In this document: in pieces, positions 1-10,856 of the stretch | How the letters are laid out: each line of letters starts with the position of its first letter | Numbering within the stretch: position 1 is the first letter of the stretch | Assembly: GCA_946965045.2 (NCBI GenBank) | Contig: OX337238.1 | Location: forward strand, 2,232,001-2,296,000 | Direction: 5' to 3' | Length of the DNA stretch: 64,000 nt | Origin: Epithemia pelagica | Taxonomy: Eukaryota; Bacillariophyta; Bacillariophyceae; Surirellales; Surirellaceae | Notes under the pieces: model-generated | Seen by the model: the letters and a program-made list of their open reading frames with translations, nothing else | Told to the model about the DNA's origin: nothing | The model's database searches: none | Translations under genes and position numbers: made by a program

Positions 1-3000
1 CTTCGACTCCGAATGATCCACTTTGAACAGTCACGTCATTTGAAATCACAATAACATCGCGGCCCTCTGGGTACTCGGGTGTCTTCATGGTGACTTTCCA
101 TCCCACCATTCCGACCTTGTTGGTTCCCACAGTTCGGCTTCCAAGGACAAGAGCACCAGTGTCGTCTTCGAGAAGCTCTTGAGCAGAGAAAACATTTCCA
201 GGAGCCTCAATGGAGGATCGTGCAGGCAAGCCACTGATATATTCATCCCATTCAGCAAGCAAACCCACTTCCATAAGTCCCAAGAAATCGTACGCATACG
301 TTGAACCAACACGACGAGCGTTGGCACGCTTCATCTGGACAATGTTCGATGTGGCGTATGGATCCAACACACACATGGATGATTCACCGCTTTCTTCCAA
401 CAGACAGAATTCGGTTGTGACGCCAGTCACAGGGTCGGGTGCTTCAAGGTATGCATTCGGGGTAAGGTATTGGCCATCAATCGACGAGGCAACAAGACGA
501 ACGCTTCGAGAAATTGGTGTGCCATCCTCTGCCGTAGACAACAGACGAATCTTGACTTCGATCTCGTCCACCCGCAATTTCAAAAGGCGTGTGGCAAGCT
601 TACTCTTCATCGATCCCATAATTTCCTTGAATCGCACGGCAAGATCAGTCGGGGAGCTGCCTTCGATTTCATAGAGAGAATGCAGGAAGATTCGTGAAGA
701 CGATTGACGTGTCACCTTCGAATTAGCTTGGGCACGCTCAAGTTCGTCAAGACCTTGTTGCATGGCTCTCATGGCACCAAGATCGGTCACCATTCCAGGG
801 CTGTGAGAGATTCCTCGAACAAATACAACTTGAGGAGCTCCACCTCGGATCGGCTTGTCAGATTTCTCCGTTCCAATGTAAACCTGAGCATTTCGACCAA
901 TAGCTGACGTACGCTCAAGATTGAAATTCTCAGCAAGACGATTCAACTCAAGAAGGTCAAAGAACGTAGGTCTCATGTTACGACGGAGTGGATCTTCCTT
1001 GAAACCTTCGCTCTGAGGGAAGGTGAAATACGAAGGATCCTTCTTGTTGTTGGGAAGGAGGAAGTTCGCGTCTCGGATACCCAATGCGTCAAGCTCCTTG
1101 CTATGGTCGGCGAGTAGGTATTCAAAGGCGCTAATCTCACCACTTTTACCGTCCGCAATCGCAACATGCAAGATGTTCAATGGACCTCCCTCAGCACGAG
1201 TGGGTGCTTCACCAATGCTCTCTGACAGATTCTCGAGGATTCCAGAAATATCAGATTTCAGACCATCAAATGAAGGGACGACGGAAAGAATTCCATGTCG
1301 AATAGGGGCTTTGCTTTGGTCGACGTCAGCAAACTGGAACGTGAACAAGCAGGTGAGACGACCGTCTTTTTCAGTGACCTGGAGGTCCAAGATTCTGTGA
1401 GCCCGGTAAACACGGCGAACATAAACTTCCATAGCCGCCATTTTGACGTCACTTGCGGGGTCGGTAAATAGAGAGGTCAAAAGATCCACACCAGCCGAGA
1501 GCGTACTGCTTCTAGAGAGCTTTGTAAAGTCAGCGGCAGGGTCGTTCAATTGAGCACGAAGTTCTTCTGCTCGACTTTCGAACGACGGAACCTTCGATTG
1601 ACGAATAATCTCGTCCGCAGCCAAGGCAATTTCTCCGTAAACCTTGTCCTTAAGCTCGGCCAGTTTCCCCAAGACTTCCATAAGCGGTTCAGGGAGACCT
1701 GCAGCTCCGAATCGGTCATCAAACAATTCAACTTGGCGGAGCATTGCAAGTACAAGACGTGCGCGGTTACGAAGTTGCTGGTGAGCCTGGTTTTCGGCAA
1801 TGACAAGGTCCAAGTCTTCCGCATTGGCCTTGGTCAAGTCACGGACAACGTCATCCAGAAGCTTTCCGGCAAAGATGCTTTCGACGCGCAAAAATTCGTT
1901 GAATGCCTCTGTGACAATAGCAGCGGCTGACTCCAAGTCCTCAACTCCTTCAAAAGGCTTTTGGGCAACGACTTCGGCATCACCACTGAAACCGGCAAGC
2001 AAGTTCTTCAAATCGTCCATTGGGGAGGTGGTATCTTCACCCGAACTGTCAATGCTGAGCTTTCCTTCAAATGTTCCGATTTTCTTCACCTTGGATGGAT
2101 CGGCCAGTTCGAGAGATGCAAGTAAGTCACCAGCAGAGATCACTGAACCAGGGGACAACGAGTGCGTAATCTTTCCCGTTTCACTGGCTTTCAGAGGCAT
2201 GATCATCTTCATTGCTTCGACCTCAACATAGGGCTGTCCAGCTTCGACGTCTCCTCCATTATCTTGGAGATAGCGCACAACCTTACCCGTCACATCTGTA
2301 CGGAGCTCCGAGGGATCAAAAATAGCAGGCCTATATCAAGAAACAAAAAGGTGAGGTTTTGCCTTCTCCACGCTGACCAAGTCCAAACTCTCTCAACACT
2401 TACATCAAAATCGTGTTTCCATCCACCACCAAACGAAGACCAAGGGGTTCGTCCATACCGAAGATGCGATGAGTTTCACCACCAAACTTGGCAATCAAAA
2501 ATCCTTCCGCATTTTCCGTGACTTGAACTTCAATGGTGCTTTCACCACACGTGAGGATCATCACGTCGGCAGCCTTGCGCTCCACGTGGAAGGGATATTT
2601 CATATCTTCAAACGCCACTTCGACATCAAACGAGTTGATTGCCGGAATGCCACTCACGCTCACTTGACCCTTGCGGAAGGATTCCTTCACTTCCTCCGTC
2701 GCTTCCTTGACATTTTGAAAGGCACGGAACACAGCAGCCGAAACGACCGTCAAGTCCTTGTCCAACTCCACCGAGACACTCTTTTCGCGAATGAGTCCAT
2801 CCAACCACGATGTATCAATGGTGTTGTCAATGAATTCCTTGGTCTCGAGAAGCTGAACCAAATACTCAACGGTGGTACGAATCTCTCCACGCACTTCAAT
2901 CTGTTTCAAGGCCAAGATCAAGGCCTTTCGGGCTTGTTCACGGGTGGGACCCTTGGCAAACAAGTGACCAAATTGACTGTCGGCAAATTCATGGATCCCT

Positions 3001-4763
3001 CCGTTGGCTCCGACACTAAAGTATCCCCACACACTGTTGGTGGACTGGAATTTGATACGTTCAATACTTCCCGAGGTGGGCTTGAACCCCTCGTCGGGGT
3101 TTTCGGCCGTGATACGAGCGGCAATCACATGGTGCTTGATGGGCTGGTAATCTTCCGTCATAAAGTCAATCGGTTCCGTCTCGTACATGTCCTTGCCATA
3201 CATGGCACGAATCTGGGGAATATTGTAGAGGGGAATTCCCATGGCAACCTGCAATTGTGTGGCAGGCAAGTTGACATCCGTGATTCCTGGAAAAGGCACA
3301 AACGCAAAACAACCGGCAAGTCAGCCACTTTCTGGAATGTTTCTCATTGTCGTCACCTCAAATGATAAACTTACCCTCTAATGGTGTTCAAGAGAAGAAA
3401 CCGCCAAAATAGAAGAAACAAGAATCAGTGTAAGACGCTTTGCTTCTGTAGTACTTCAACTGGTAGAAATTCATGATTTCCGAAGATACGTACCAGTCAC
3501 GGGATGCTCGACTTGCAAACGGGGGTTCAATTCCAAGAAAAAGTAATCGTCCGTGGCGGCATTGTACAGGTACTCGACCGTACCGGCTCCCTGATACCCA
3601 ATGGACTGGGTCAATCGCTGCGCGGCCCGTTGCATTTCCTTAAAGGTGTCCGGCTTGGCCACAATGGGTGGTCCTTCTTCAAAAATCTTTTGGAATCGAC
3701 GTTGTGTGGAACAATCACGACCATTGAGAGCAACGGCATTGCCATGCTTGTCTCCGACAATTTGGACCTCCAAGTGGCGAGCATTCTTACACAATTGCAT
3801 GACAAAAATCGGACTGCCCACCACTTCATTTTGGACTTGAATAAAGGCATTGCGCAAATCTTCTTCGTTGTCGACAAATCGAATTCCTTTTCCTCCGCCA
3901 CCTTCAGAGGCCTTGATCATGAGACCTTCTTCGTATCCAATCTTCTTGGCAGCTTCAATGGCTTCTTCGACGTTGGAACAAGTACCCTTTTTGAAAATAT
4001 CATCGGGAATGGTACCTTCGGGTGTCAAGTTGGCTTGGAGGGGACCATCGTCGGGACCTCCAAAACTCCCACTCCAGGGAATGGAGGGCACCTTGGCGGT
4101 TTGGGCCAAAATGTTGGCCGCAATCTTGTCTCCCAAGACACTCATGACCGGAGCCGTCGGACCAATAAACTTGACGCCAATCTTGGCCAAGGCTTCGGGC
4201 AATTCGGGTTTTTCTGAGGCATGTCCCCATCCCGGCCACACGGCATCGGCGCCCGTTTCTTCGGCCAACTTGGTAATGAGCGGTACATTGGCATAATTGT
4301 TGGAGTTCTTCCCGCCCGGCACTTCGACAAAGGAGTCGGCCAATCGGATGAATTCGGCATTGGCTTTCATGTCTTCCGGACTGGCCATGGCGACAAATTG
4401 GACGGCCCGTTCGTCGCCAAATTCCATGTAGGCCCACTGTCGCATGGAAAAAATCGCCTTGGTGGCGGCCATTCCATTGTTGGCAATCAAGACCTTGCGA
4501 ATGACAAAGTCACCGCCCCGAGACTTGACATAGTCATCAATCGTTTGCGTCGTCGTCGTTGTCGCTGCATCTTCCACCGTCGCCGACAAGGGAGCCGTGC
4601 GTTGCGGGTGTGAGGCAAGCGGTGGTGCAAAGGTGGTGGTAGTACTTGCAGCAGTCTGTTTGCTGGAGGGTGATGTCGTCGTCCATGTTTGAGACACAAA
4701 GGCGGCTGGAGCTGCACAAGCAATACATAGACACAAGGTGAGATACCGAAGTGGGAACCTCAT
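1..4763 (-). CDS. ACC1: Plastid multidomain acetyl-CoA carboxylase, C-terminus outside window
   Basis: The enzyme makes malonyl-CoA for fatty acid synthesis. Exons read 4763-3494, 3286-2404 and 2330 to beyond position 1; introns are 207 and 73 bp with GTACGT/CCAG and GTAAGT/TATAG ends. I chose ATG 4763 rather than the longer open frame because it begins a signal peptide (MRFPLRYLTLCLCIACAAPA) followed by AF, matching a diatom ASAFAP plastid signal. Next come a biotin carboxylase with the ATP-grasp loop SEGGGGKGI and EHPVTG/ITDVNLPATQ across intron 1. The biotin carrier motif EAMKM follows, with the biotinyl lysine codon at 2207-2209. Then come the central region and the beginning of the carboxyltransferase domain (SRTVGTNKVG). 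About 1,494 codons are present; the family is usually 2,000-2,100. A plastid home is inferred from the N-terminus. Confidence 0.95.
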
Positions 4764-6558
4764 GGTCGTCGTGTAGGATGAACCCCCTGGTTCCAGTGTT
4801 GACACTTTTTGGAAGATTGCTCTCCTTCTCAAGATCGTCGCGTGATGGTGGTGATTGATCGTTCACCGGAAAAAGACACCACAACGAGAGAAAGAATGAT
4901 GAGGGACATCTCATCACACTCCTCTCGCTCTGGTCGGTCGACATCACAATCACACACACAATACACAACTACAACACCCCCTCCTCCATCGATGATGCCT
5001 GCTGGGAGGCAAAAGTACGTCACCACTGGTCGCGCTAGGTTGTACTGAAACGAGAAAGATCCATGTGTACGTACGTACTCTTGGGTGATGTGAAGCCGCC
5101 CGTGACACGAGGCGCCATCACCATCATCATCATCATCATCATGGCGGCCATTCCAACCCCGCTCCTCCTTGCGGTCCTCATGGTGGCAAATGATTTGGGT
5201 GAGACTATTCCAAATCAGTTGTTGCTGTTGTTGGTTGGTTCTTCAATCTTGTGTGTGTCGGTGGATTGGATCGCGGTGCGTAAAACTGGGGCACAGTGGC
5301 TTCGCGTTGTGTCACAAGCGATCCGAAAAAAGATTTGGTGCAAAAGGTTGATGGCTTGCGAAGTGCGAAGACACCCCCGCTTTCGGCCGTCCTGCCACCG
5401 CGCCGGCCAAACCCATAGCGACGCCATACTATCACCCATTAAGTACCATGAGGAACAATACGTCACCCCTTCTCACGGCGGAGTGCGGTATTCCCGAACC
5501 GCCAGCAACTTCCGGTAACTACACGTGAGTCGCATCTTCTCTCCCAATACCCAACGGACGAAACCAAAACAAAGGATCGATATTAAAGCAAAGTACGTAT
5601 TATGATACCGTAGAATATGATTTACCATTCTCTAGTACGGAACAAACGGGAATGTCGAAAGGTATGTCGTTCGATGTCTGTCGTTTGATGTCGTTTTTGA
5701 TGTTGTTTGATGTCGTTTCGGGCTCGCGCGCAAACATGGTTTGCCTCAAAATCCAGCGGTGCTCATTCAGTTGACGGGCCTACCGTCAATAAGTGACTCG
5801 TAACCTTGTGATTTCTCTTGAAGAATTTCAACTGCTGGAGAGTACATATTCTGTTGGCGATAAAAACATCCGCCGACATCATCCGACATCCTCCCACATC
5901 ATCCGACATCTAGCAAATCCTCCGACGATGTTTTCCTCATATTGAAATAATCTGTACCTAGTATGGTCATATCAGAGGTATTACTGTGTGATAATGAAGA
6001 ATGTTATATCGTGACGATACTCTGAGTAGTAGAAGGATTACCTACGTTTTGAGTCCATTACCGGAAGTTGCAGCGGGGGTTTTGGTTGTGCCGCTTTGTG
6101 GTGGGGTTGTTGGAGGGAATGAAAGCGATGTCACGGTCCAACGATCCGGTTGGTGGGTTGGTGTTTGGTGTGTCGACATCATCACATCCTTATATATCTT
6201 CCTACCAGCATTGACCATTGGCATTAATCACGAGAGGACACACTCAATGATCTCTTGTTTTTGACGGCATCACCAATCACACTTCTGGTGTCTTCTTGGA
6301 GAGGAGGTGGGTCTGTGTCGTTGTGGGGGGAAACGGAAGGAACAATCGGGCAACGATCAATTGGTCCAAGTCTAACAACTAACAACCACACGTCCGAGAA
6401 ATGATTGTGTGTGTGTGTTCGTGGTAGTGGTAGGATTGTGAATGGCTATTGCACCGACTGTCCGACTCCTGCATTCTTTGCAAAGTGCTGTGCGTGTGTG
6501 GGTTGGGTTTCCTCCTTGGCATTGTATCGGGTGGTGGAGCTTTCTCCATTGAGTGCCA
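4764..6558. other. Intergenic region with repeats, no gene seen
   Basis: No convincing gene. A (CAT)n microsatellite lies at about 5118-5142. Two clusters of a GATGTCG-type repeat lie at 5652-5718 and, in opposite orientation, at 5868-5931. Open frames here, such as one on + at 5063-5518, have low-complexity translations and no family resemblance. Confidence 0.6.
5652..5931. repeat. Inverted clusters of GATGTCG / CGACATC repeats
   Basis: The left cluster (5652-5718) repeats GTCGTTTGATGTC with small variations. The right cluster (5868-5931) repeats CCGACATCAT and CTCCCACATC. The right cluster reverse-complemented reads GATGTCGGATGATGT, so the two form an imperfect inverted repeat separated by about 150 bp. 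Whether it folds or is a decayed transposon is not known. Confidence 0.5.
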
Positions 6559-7557
6559 ATGCCATTGTCCAGCTCCACCGGTCGTCGTCGTTGGCGGCGG
6601 CATTCGTATGGTCTGGATAATGCTTTCGTCGTTTGGATGGTGGGTGGGAGTCTCATGGCCTCGGGTGGTTGCCTGGTATCGTCCTTTTCCTCGGCAAGTA
6701 CCAGTCGAACCACAACAACAACGACAAGTCGACCCTCCCGGCCAACCAGGACCGGGAACCACCTCCAGGCGACACCACGAGGACGACCACAAGACAAGAT
6801 GGACGATTCGGAGGAGATACTGTGGGATATGGAACAGCAAGTCCGTGCTTCGGCGCAAGCGCAAGTGGACTACAATCAAGTGGTCAAGCTCCTTTCGACC
6901 ACATCCATCGACAGCAGCAGCAGCACCACCGCCAACAGCAACGACGACGACGACACGACCTTGTCCACAAGAACCACCACCAACAACAACGAATCCATTT
7001 CCGAAAGCCTCCAATACACGACCTCGCCGCCGTTGCCGACCGTCTCGTGGCAAATTGCCTTGGCCGCTTCCGTGGTATCCTTTGCCATGATGCGGTTTCT
7101 CTTGCAGGCTTCGGCATGGCTGTCGGGGGCTGTGGCTGTGGCAATCTTTGCCGTGGCCTTGACGGATCCCGTCGAAGATGACAGCGGTTTGGTGGGATCC
7201 TTGGCCCGTCTCGTGGGACGTCAAACGATCCAATCCTATCAAGGCACGATTCAACCCAAGGCCAAGGCCATGGCGCGAGCCGTGGTCACGGGTCAAGATG
7301 AATGGAAATTGGTCCAAGCCCAATTGGTGGCCCTTCAAGAGGAAAATGCGGCTCTTTTACAATGGAAACGGATCCGATTGCAAGCCGAACAAGACTTGTC
7401 CCTGTACACGGTCGAGCAACTCAAGGACCAGTGTCGGCAGCGAGGATTGCCCGTGGCCAAACGCACCAAATTGCAACTGCTGGTACAATTGTTGGAAGCA
7501 CAAGAAGAAGAAAAAGAAGAAGCCGGACAAGATACATCCGCAAGGAGCCAAGGATGA
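6559..7557 (+). CDS. SAP-domain membrane protein, hypothetical
   Basis: Predicted single exon of up to 332 residues. The first part is Ser/Thr/Arg rich with an Asn/Asp-rich linker. Two adjacent hydrophobic segments follow (about residues 175-222, from SWQIALAASVVSFAMM to AVAVAIFAVALTDP). A short coiled coil (LVALQEENAALLQWKR) precedes a C-terminal helix-extension-helix that fits a SAP motif (LSLYTVEQLKDQCRQRGLPV), then an acidic tail. The start is uncertain: 6559, 6637 and 6799 are all in-frame ATGs. A different frame just upstream (about 6449-6600) encodes a signal-peptide-like stretch ending GAFS, so an unrecognised 5' exon and plastid targeting are possible. Function unknown; SAP motifs usually bind nucleic acid. 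Confidence 0.65.
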   Translation: MPLSSSTGRRRWRRHSYGLDNAFVVWMVGGSLMASGGCLVSSFSSASTSRTTTTTTSRPSRPTRTGNHLQATPRGRPQDKMDDSEEILWDMEQQVRASAQAQVDYNQVVKLLSTTSIDSSSSTTANSNDDDDTTLSTRTTTNNNESISESLQYTTSPPLPTVSWQIALAASVVSFAMMRFLLQASAWLSGAVAVAIFAVALTDPVEDDSGLVGSLARLVGRQTIQSYQGTIQPKAKAMARAVVTGQDEWKLVQAQLVALQEENAALLQWKRIRLQAEQDLSLYTVEQLKDQCRQRGLPVAKRTKLQLLVQLLEAQEEEKEEAGQDTSARSQG

Positions 7558-8067
7558 CATTGAACCATGACAGACGCTCTGCTTGTCTCTATCAATGATA
7601 GGTTGGTGGTGTTCAAGACAACAGAGGCAACGCGTTCCTCCCGTTGCCTCGCTTGGGTCATTCGTTCACGCCACCTTCTCACCTGCTCTTTTTTTGACGA
7701 CTACGACCAGCAAACATGTACGGTTGTCGACATTCCGTGTTGAGCCATGTGGAGTGCGACACTTGTACAACCACTCTACAAACGCCACAAACGACACGGC
7801 GTCGTGTATATGGCTCCTCCTCCTAGAGTCATTGGGCAACTACAACCGGGCCCGACATGGTTTTCGATCGGCATGGTAGCGAGCTGCTTTGACTACGCCT
7901 TGACAGAAGGTCACCAAAATCCCTACTGGCGACAAAAGGGATGTTGTAAAACCCATGATACATGCACCTAGAGTTAATCAAACACTACGTTCATTCCGAT
8001 TGTTCGTCCAAGAATTACAGCACGTTGACAGGCTGGCTGCACTAAGGCAAATGTCATCCCCTCGGTC
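7558..8067. other. Intergenic, nothing recognised
   Basis: This 510 bp stretch separates convergent genes. No repeat, RNA gene or coding exon was recognised. Confidence 0.5.
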
Positions 8068-8772
8068 TCAGTAATCCATTCGCGTCAAGTCGCCGACGGC
8101 GTCCCAGCCATCCGAGAAATCCATTTCCCTATCGCCGTAGGCGTCCCAGCCGCCCGCGCTCTTGAATAGCAGAAATTTCTTGAAAAAGGTTTCCACTGTC
8201 ATGCTCAATTCGGCAAGCTCTAGAAAGTCCATACCAAGCACATTTACATCGTGGAACTTCCGTGGTGCTTCTGTGGTTCCTCCTGGAGACAGATGAAATG
8301 TCAATGGGGATGATTCGTCGTCATTTACGAACAAACTCAGTTGCTTCGGCATAGCACAAGTGGGGTCGTCCAGAAGAGCCATCATGGCCTCTTCGCACAA
8401 ATAGGAACATGGTGAGCCAGTGTCAACCAGAAAGAAAATGTTCAAAATTCTGTCTTGTCGTTCGTGCCGAGCATAGCAACAAGGAAGAGAAATCATGAGG
8501 CGTTTGTTCTGGCCATAAATCTTCCCTGTTGCCGGCCATTTCCGACAATATTTTGCTTCACTTAAGTACTCATCTCCCCGTCCGATTAAATCAGTGAGAA
8601 TCTTTGAATGCAGAAGTTCGCTTGTGATATCTGGAAACGCCATATTCTGCTGGTCTGGAGCGGGCGGATCCACGAGCGAGTCCTCGCTCGAAGTCTCGCT
8701 CGAAGTTGGCAATCCAGTATCAGCAGTCTCGATTGCGTTGACAGCCTCAGATGTCGGAATCTCGTTTGCCAT
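8068..8772 (-). CDS. Stand-alone retropepsin-like aspartic protease
   Basis: Single exon of 234 residues with ATG at 8772. The protein has an acidic Ser-rich N-terminus, then a retroviral-type aspartic protease core. The catalytic motif FFLVDTGSPCSYL supplies the Asp. The second family hallmark, a hydrophobic-G-x-D-F-L strand, appears as NVLGMDFLELAELSM. Retropepsins act as homodimers, so one DTG per chain is expected. No gag, reverse transcriptase or integrase frame adjoins it, so it is either a host single-domain protease or a domesticated fragment. The C-terminus has a short internal repeat (GGWDAYGDRE, DGWDAVGDLT). Within the N-terminus the DNA repeats CTCGCTCGAAGT. Confidence 0.7.
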   Translation of the reverse strand: MANEIPTSEAVNAIETADTGLPTSSETSSEDSLVDPPAPDQQNMAFPDITSELLHSKILTDLIGRGDEYLSEAKYCRKWPATGKIYGQNKRLMISLPCCYARHERQDRILNIFFLVDTGSPCSYLCEEAMMALLDDPTCAMPKQLSLFVNDDESSPLTFHLSPGGTTEAPRKFHDVNVLGMDFLELAELSMTVETFFKKFLLFKSAGGWDAYGDREMDFSDGWDAVGDLTRMDY

Positions 8773-9168
8773 CTTGTGTTCTTGAGTGCTTGTATTTGGA
8801 ATGGAATGGAATTGTATTGGTGCTGTCGATTTGTTTGTGTCGGTTGTTTGTGTTTTGGAAGAAATTGTGGGTGCGGGATTGCTTCAGGTTTCCTGGTACT
8901 GTTTTACGTAGCTCCGTACATACGCGCTTCTCGTAGGCTTTTCTCGTACAAATTAGGGATTTTCGTGTAAACCAAAACGGATAAGGTTATGGATATGGAG
9001 CATTCGATGCTCGCCGCCGGCGGCCTGCGCGACGCGCGCGAAAAATGACCGTCGGACGAAAACGCCCATGGGTCGCTTCCTGTCAAAAAATATCCGTCCT
9101 CATTCCACTCACCGCTGTCCCCTTGGAAACAACAGAACAACAACAAAAGTCACAGTATAGTGCCCACC
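8773..9168. promoter_or_regulatory. Divergent intergenic region of protease and RING genes
   Basis: These 396 bp lie between two divergent starts, so they should hold both promoters. A strongly CG-rich tract with overlapping palindromes (GCCGCCGGCGGC, GCGCGACGCGCGCG) lies at about 9010-9043. No TATA box was identified with confidence. Confidence 0.4.
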
Positions 9169-10191
9169 ATGTCTACCGCCGAAGCCGAAACCAAAGAAGC
9201 CGATGGGGATGTCGAAATGAAGGATGCTCCAGCGCCTGCGGCCGAAGAAGACATGGGGGTGGCGACTGCCCTGGTAAGTATTCTGTCGCGTTTTGGTTTG
9301 TGTTGGTCCACACGTTTCGCAGACGCTGGAAGAACGGATTCTGGATTGCATCAAGTGATTGCATCTCTTGATTAGATATCCGATAAAGAGAAAACAAAAT
9401 TCGTTTTAAATTGTTCACATGCACTTTGGTGCCTGCCATTTTCTTGCTCCAGCCGTAACAATGGCAAATCCTCCTTGCTGTCATCCCGAAAGAATGGGAA
9501 ATGGACGTCTCTCTCATGACCTCTGTCTGTTCTTTTTCTCATGATGGTACACAGGGGATGGGAGCGAAGAAGTCTCCTGCCGAAGAAGATATGGGGGTGG
9601 CGACTGCCCTGGTAAGTGATCTGTCGCGTTGTTTGGGGTTGTGGACTGAACGTTTGGCACACGTTGGAAACGAGTAGATACCCAATGCAAAAAGGAAAAG
9701 AAATTCTTTTCAGTTTATCCACAAATGCGAAATGGACGTCTTCCTCATGACTCTTGGTCTTTTTCTCATGATACGGTACGCAGGCGAAAGGAGCGAAGAA
9801 AGCACTTACCGCTCCACGTTTTGAAATCAAAAAATGGAATGCGGTGGCCATGTGGTCATGGGATATTTGTGCAGATACGGTAAGGCATACGAAACCAAGA
9901 CCTCGATTACCGTTGCTTGTGGCAGAACTCTCCCTCAATGCCCTTGTTTTTGTTGCACAGTGCGCCATTTGTCGAAATTCCCTCAATGAGCCGAGTATCG
10001 AATACCAAGCCAATCCTTCTCCGACAAATGACAATGGTTTGAGCATTGCTTTTGGAAATTGTGGCCATGTGTTTCATTTGGATTGCATCCAACGGTGGTT
10101 GAAAACGCGTTCAGTCTGTCCCCTTTGCAATAAGGAATGGGATTTTGCCAAGATTGAACGTATTCCGGGGTACGGACAGCTTGGCATTTAA
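9169..10191 (+). CDS. RBX1/ROC1-like RING-box protein, divergent
   Basis: RBX1 proteins dock an E2 on cullin scaffolds of SCF-type ubiquitin ligases. Exons: 9169-9273, 9555-9611, 9784-9879 and 9961-10191, all joined in phase 0. The N-terminal 60 residues are acidic. Exon 3 encodes the cullin-binding strand (RFEIKKWNAVAMWSWDI), close to the family. Exon 4 encodes the RING: CAIC, CGHVFH, DC, RWLKTRSVCPLC. Both standard RING zinc sites are intact, with Cys replacing the usual final Asp. All four ligands of the third, RBX-specific zinc site are changed (to Ser, Tyr, Leu, Asp). A nine-residue extension replaces the usual C-terminal end. Exon 2 is a duplicate of the end of exon 1. It may be a paralogue rather than the main RBX1. 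Confidence 0.85.
9245..9783 (+). repeat. Tandem duplication of exon plus intron inside the RING gene
   Basis: The end of exon 1 plus intron 1 (9274-9554, 281 bp) and exon 2 plus intron 2 (9612-9783, 172 bp) are homologous. Both exons end in codons for EEDMGVATAL followed by GTAAGT and CTGTCGCG. Both introns end with a shared GGACGTCT...CTCATGA...TTTTTCTCATGAT tract before the acceptor. Intron 2 lacks a central part of intron 1. Confidence 0.85.
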
Positions 10192-10856
10192 AGAGTCGTC
10201 GTCGGAGGAGCTGTCACGTTCGATCCACTCCTTGGCACGATGAACAATGACACCGAGATACAACAACGCACAAACAAATAGCGTAAGCTCGCACGAAAGA
10301 GCACAGCGTCGGAAACCTTATGGGTGTGAAATTCCAATTCTCTGAATAGTTTTGTTTTTACTATTCGCAATATTAGTATTTACGAATCCTTCCTTCCTCC
10401 TTGTTGTTTCATAGACGGGCGTACGGCGTTTGTGAGTCCGGACTGTTTTGGTGTGGTCTGGTTTGGCAGTATTGTTGTTCTGGAGTCGTCACAAGACCAA
10501 CTGCTGATGAAACATGTTGCGTCTGGATGATACACGAAAGCGGCAAAATTCGAATGGAGTGATAGCCGCTCAAAAGAAAATTTCTTGAGGGTGTGGCCCC
10601 TTCAATCGACAAGCGTGGAGAAACCTACATAAAAAAATACCGTCGAGACATGCACCATTGAGAACCCTCCACCAGCACGCAGAAGACGAAAGATGGAAAC
10701 GGAAAGTGTGTGTTACATAGATATAATAGAGTACAAGTTGACTAATAATAAGAGTGCAAGTCGCAAGAAGGATTTGAGAAACTGCGCCTGTGAGTGGAAT
10801 CGGTTGCCAAGAGGAATTGGGTGTGGTTTGGTGAAACAGCCCTTTTGCTTGTTCTT
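10192..10856. other. Intergenic, 3' regions of convergent genes
   Basis: These 665 bp separate the RING gene and the R-SNARE gene, which converge here. No coding exon or repeat was recognised. Confidence 0.5.

Noticed and set aside
2469-3365. 298-codon open frame antisense to the carboxylase
   Set aside because: It is antisense to a well-conserved exon and has no homology signal of its own.
5063-5518. 151-codon open frame on +
   Set aside because: It runs through the (CAT)n microsatellite, has no family resemblance and biased, repeat-driven composition.
5868-5931. CRISPR-like short repeats
   Set aside because: Units are 7-14 bp without regular unique spacers, in a nuclear eukaryotic context with no cas genes.
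6379-7338. 319-codon open frame antisense to the SAP-domain gene
   Set aside because: Its translation is a His/Gly/Arg-rich mirror of the sense gene with no domain.
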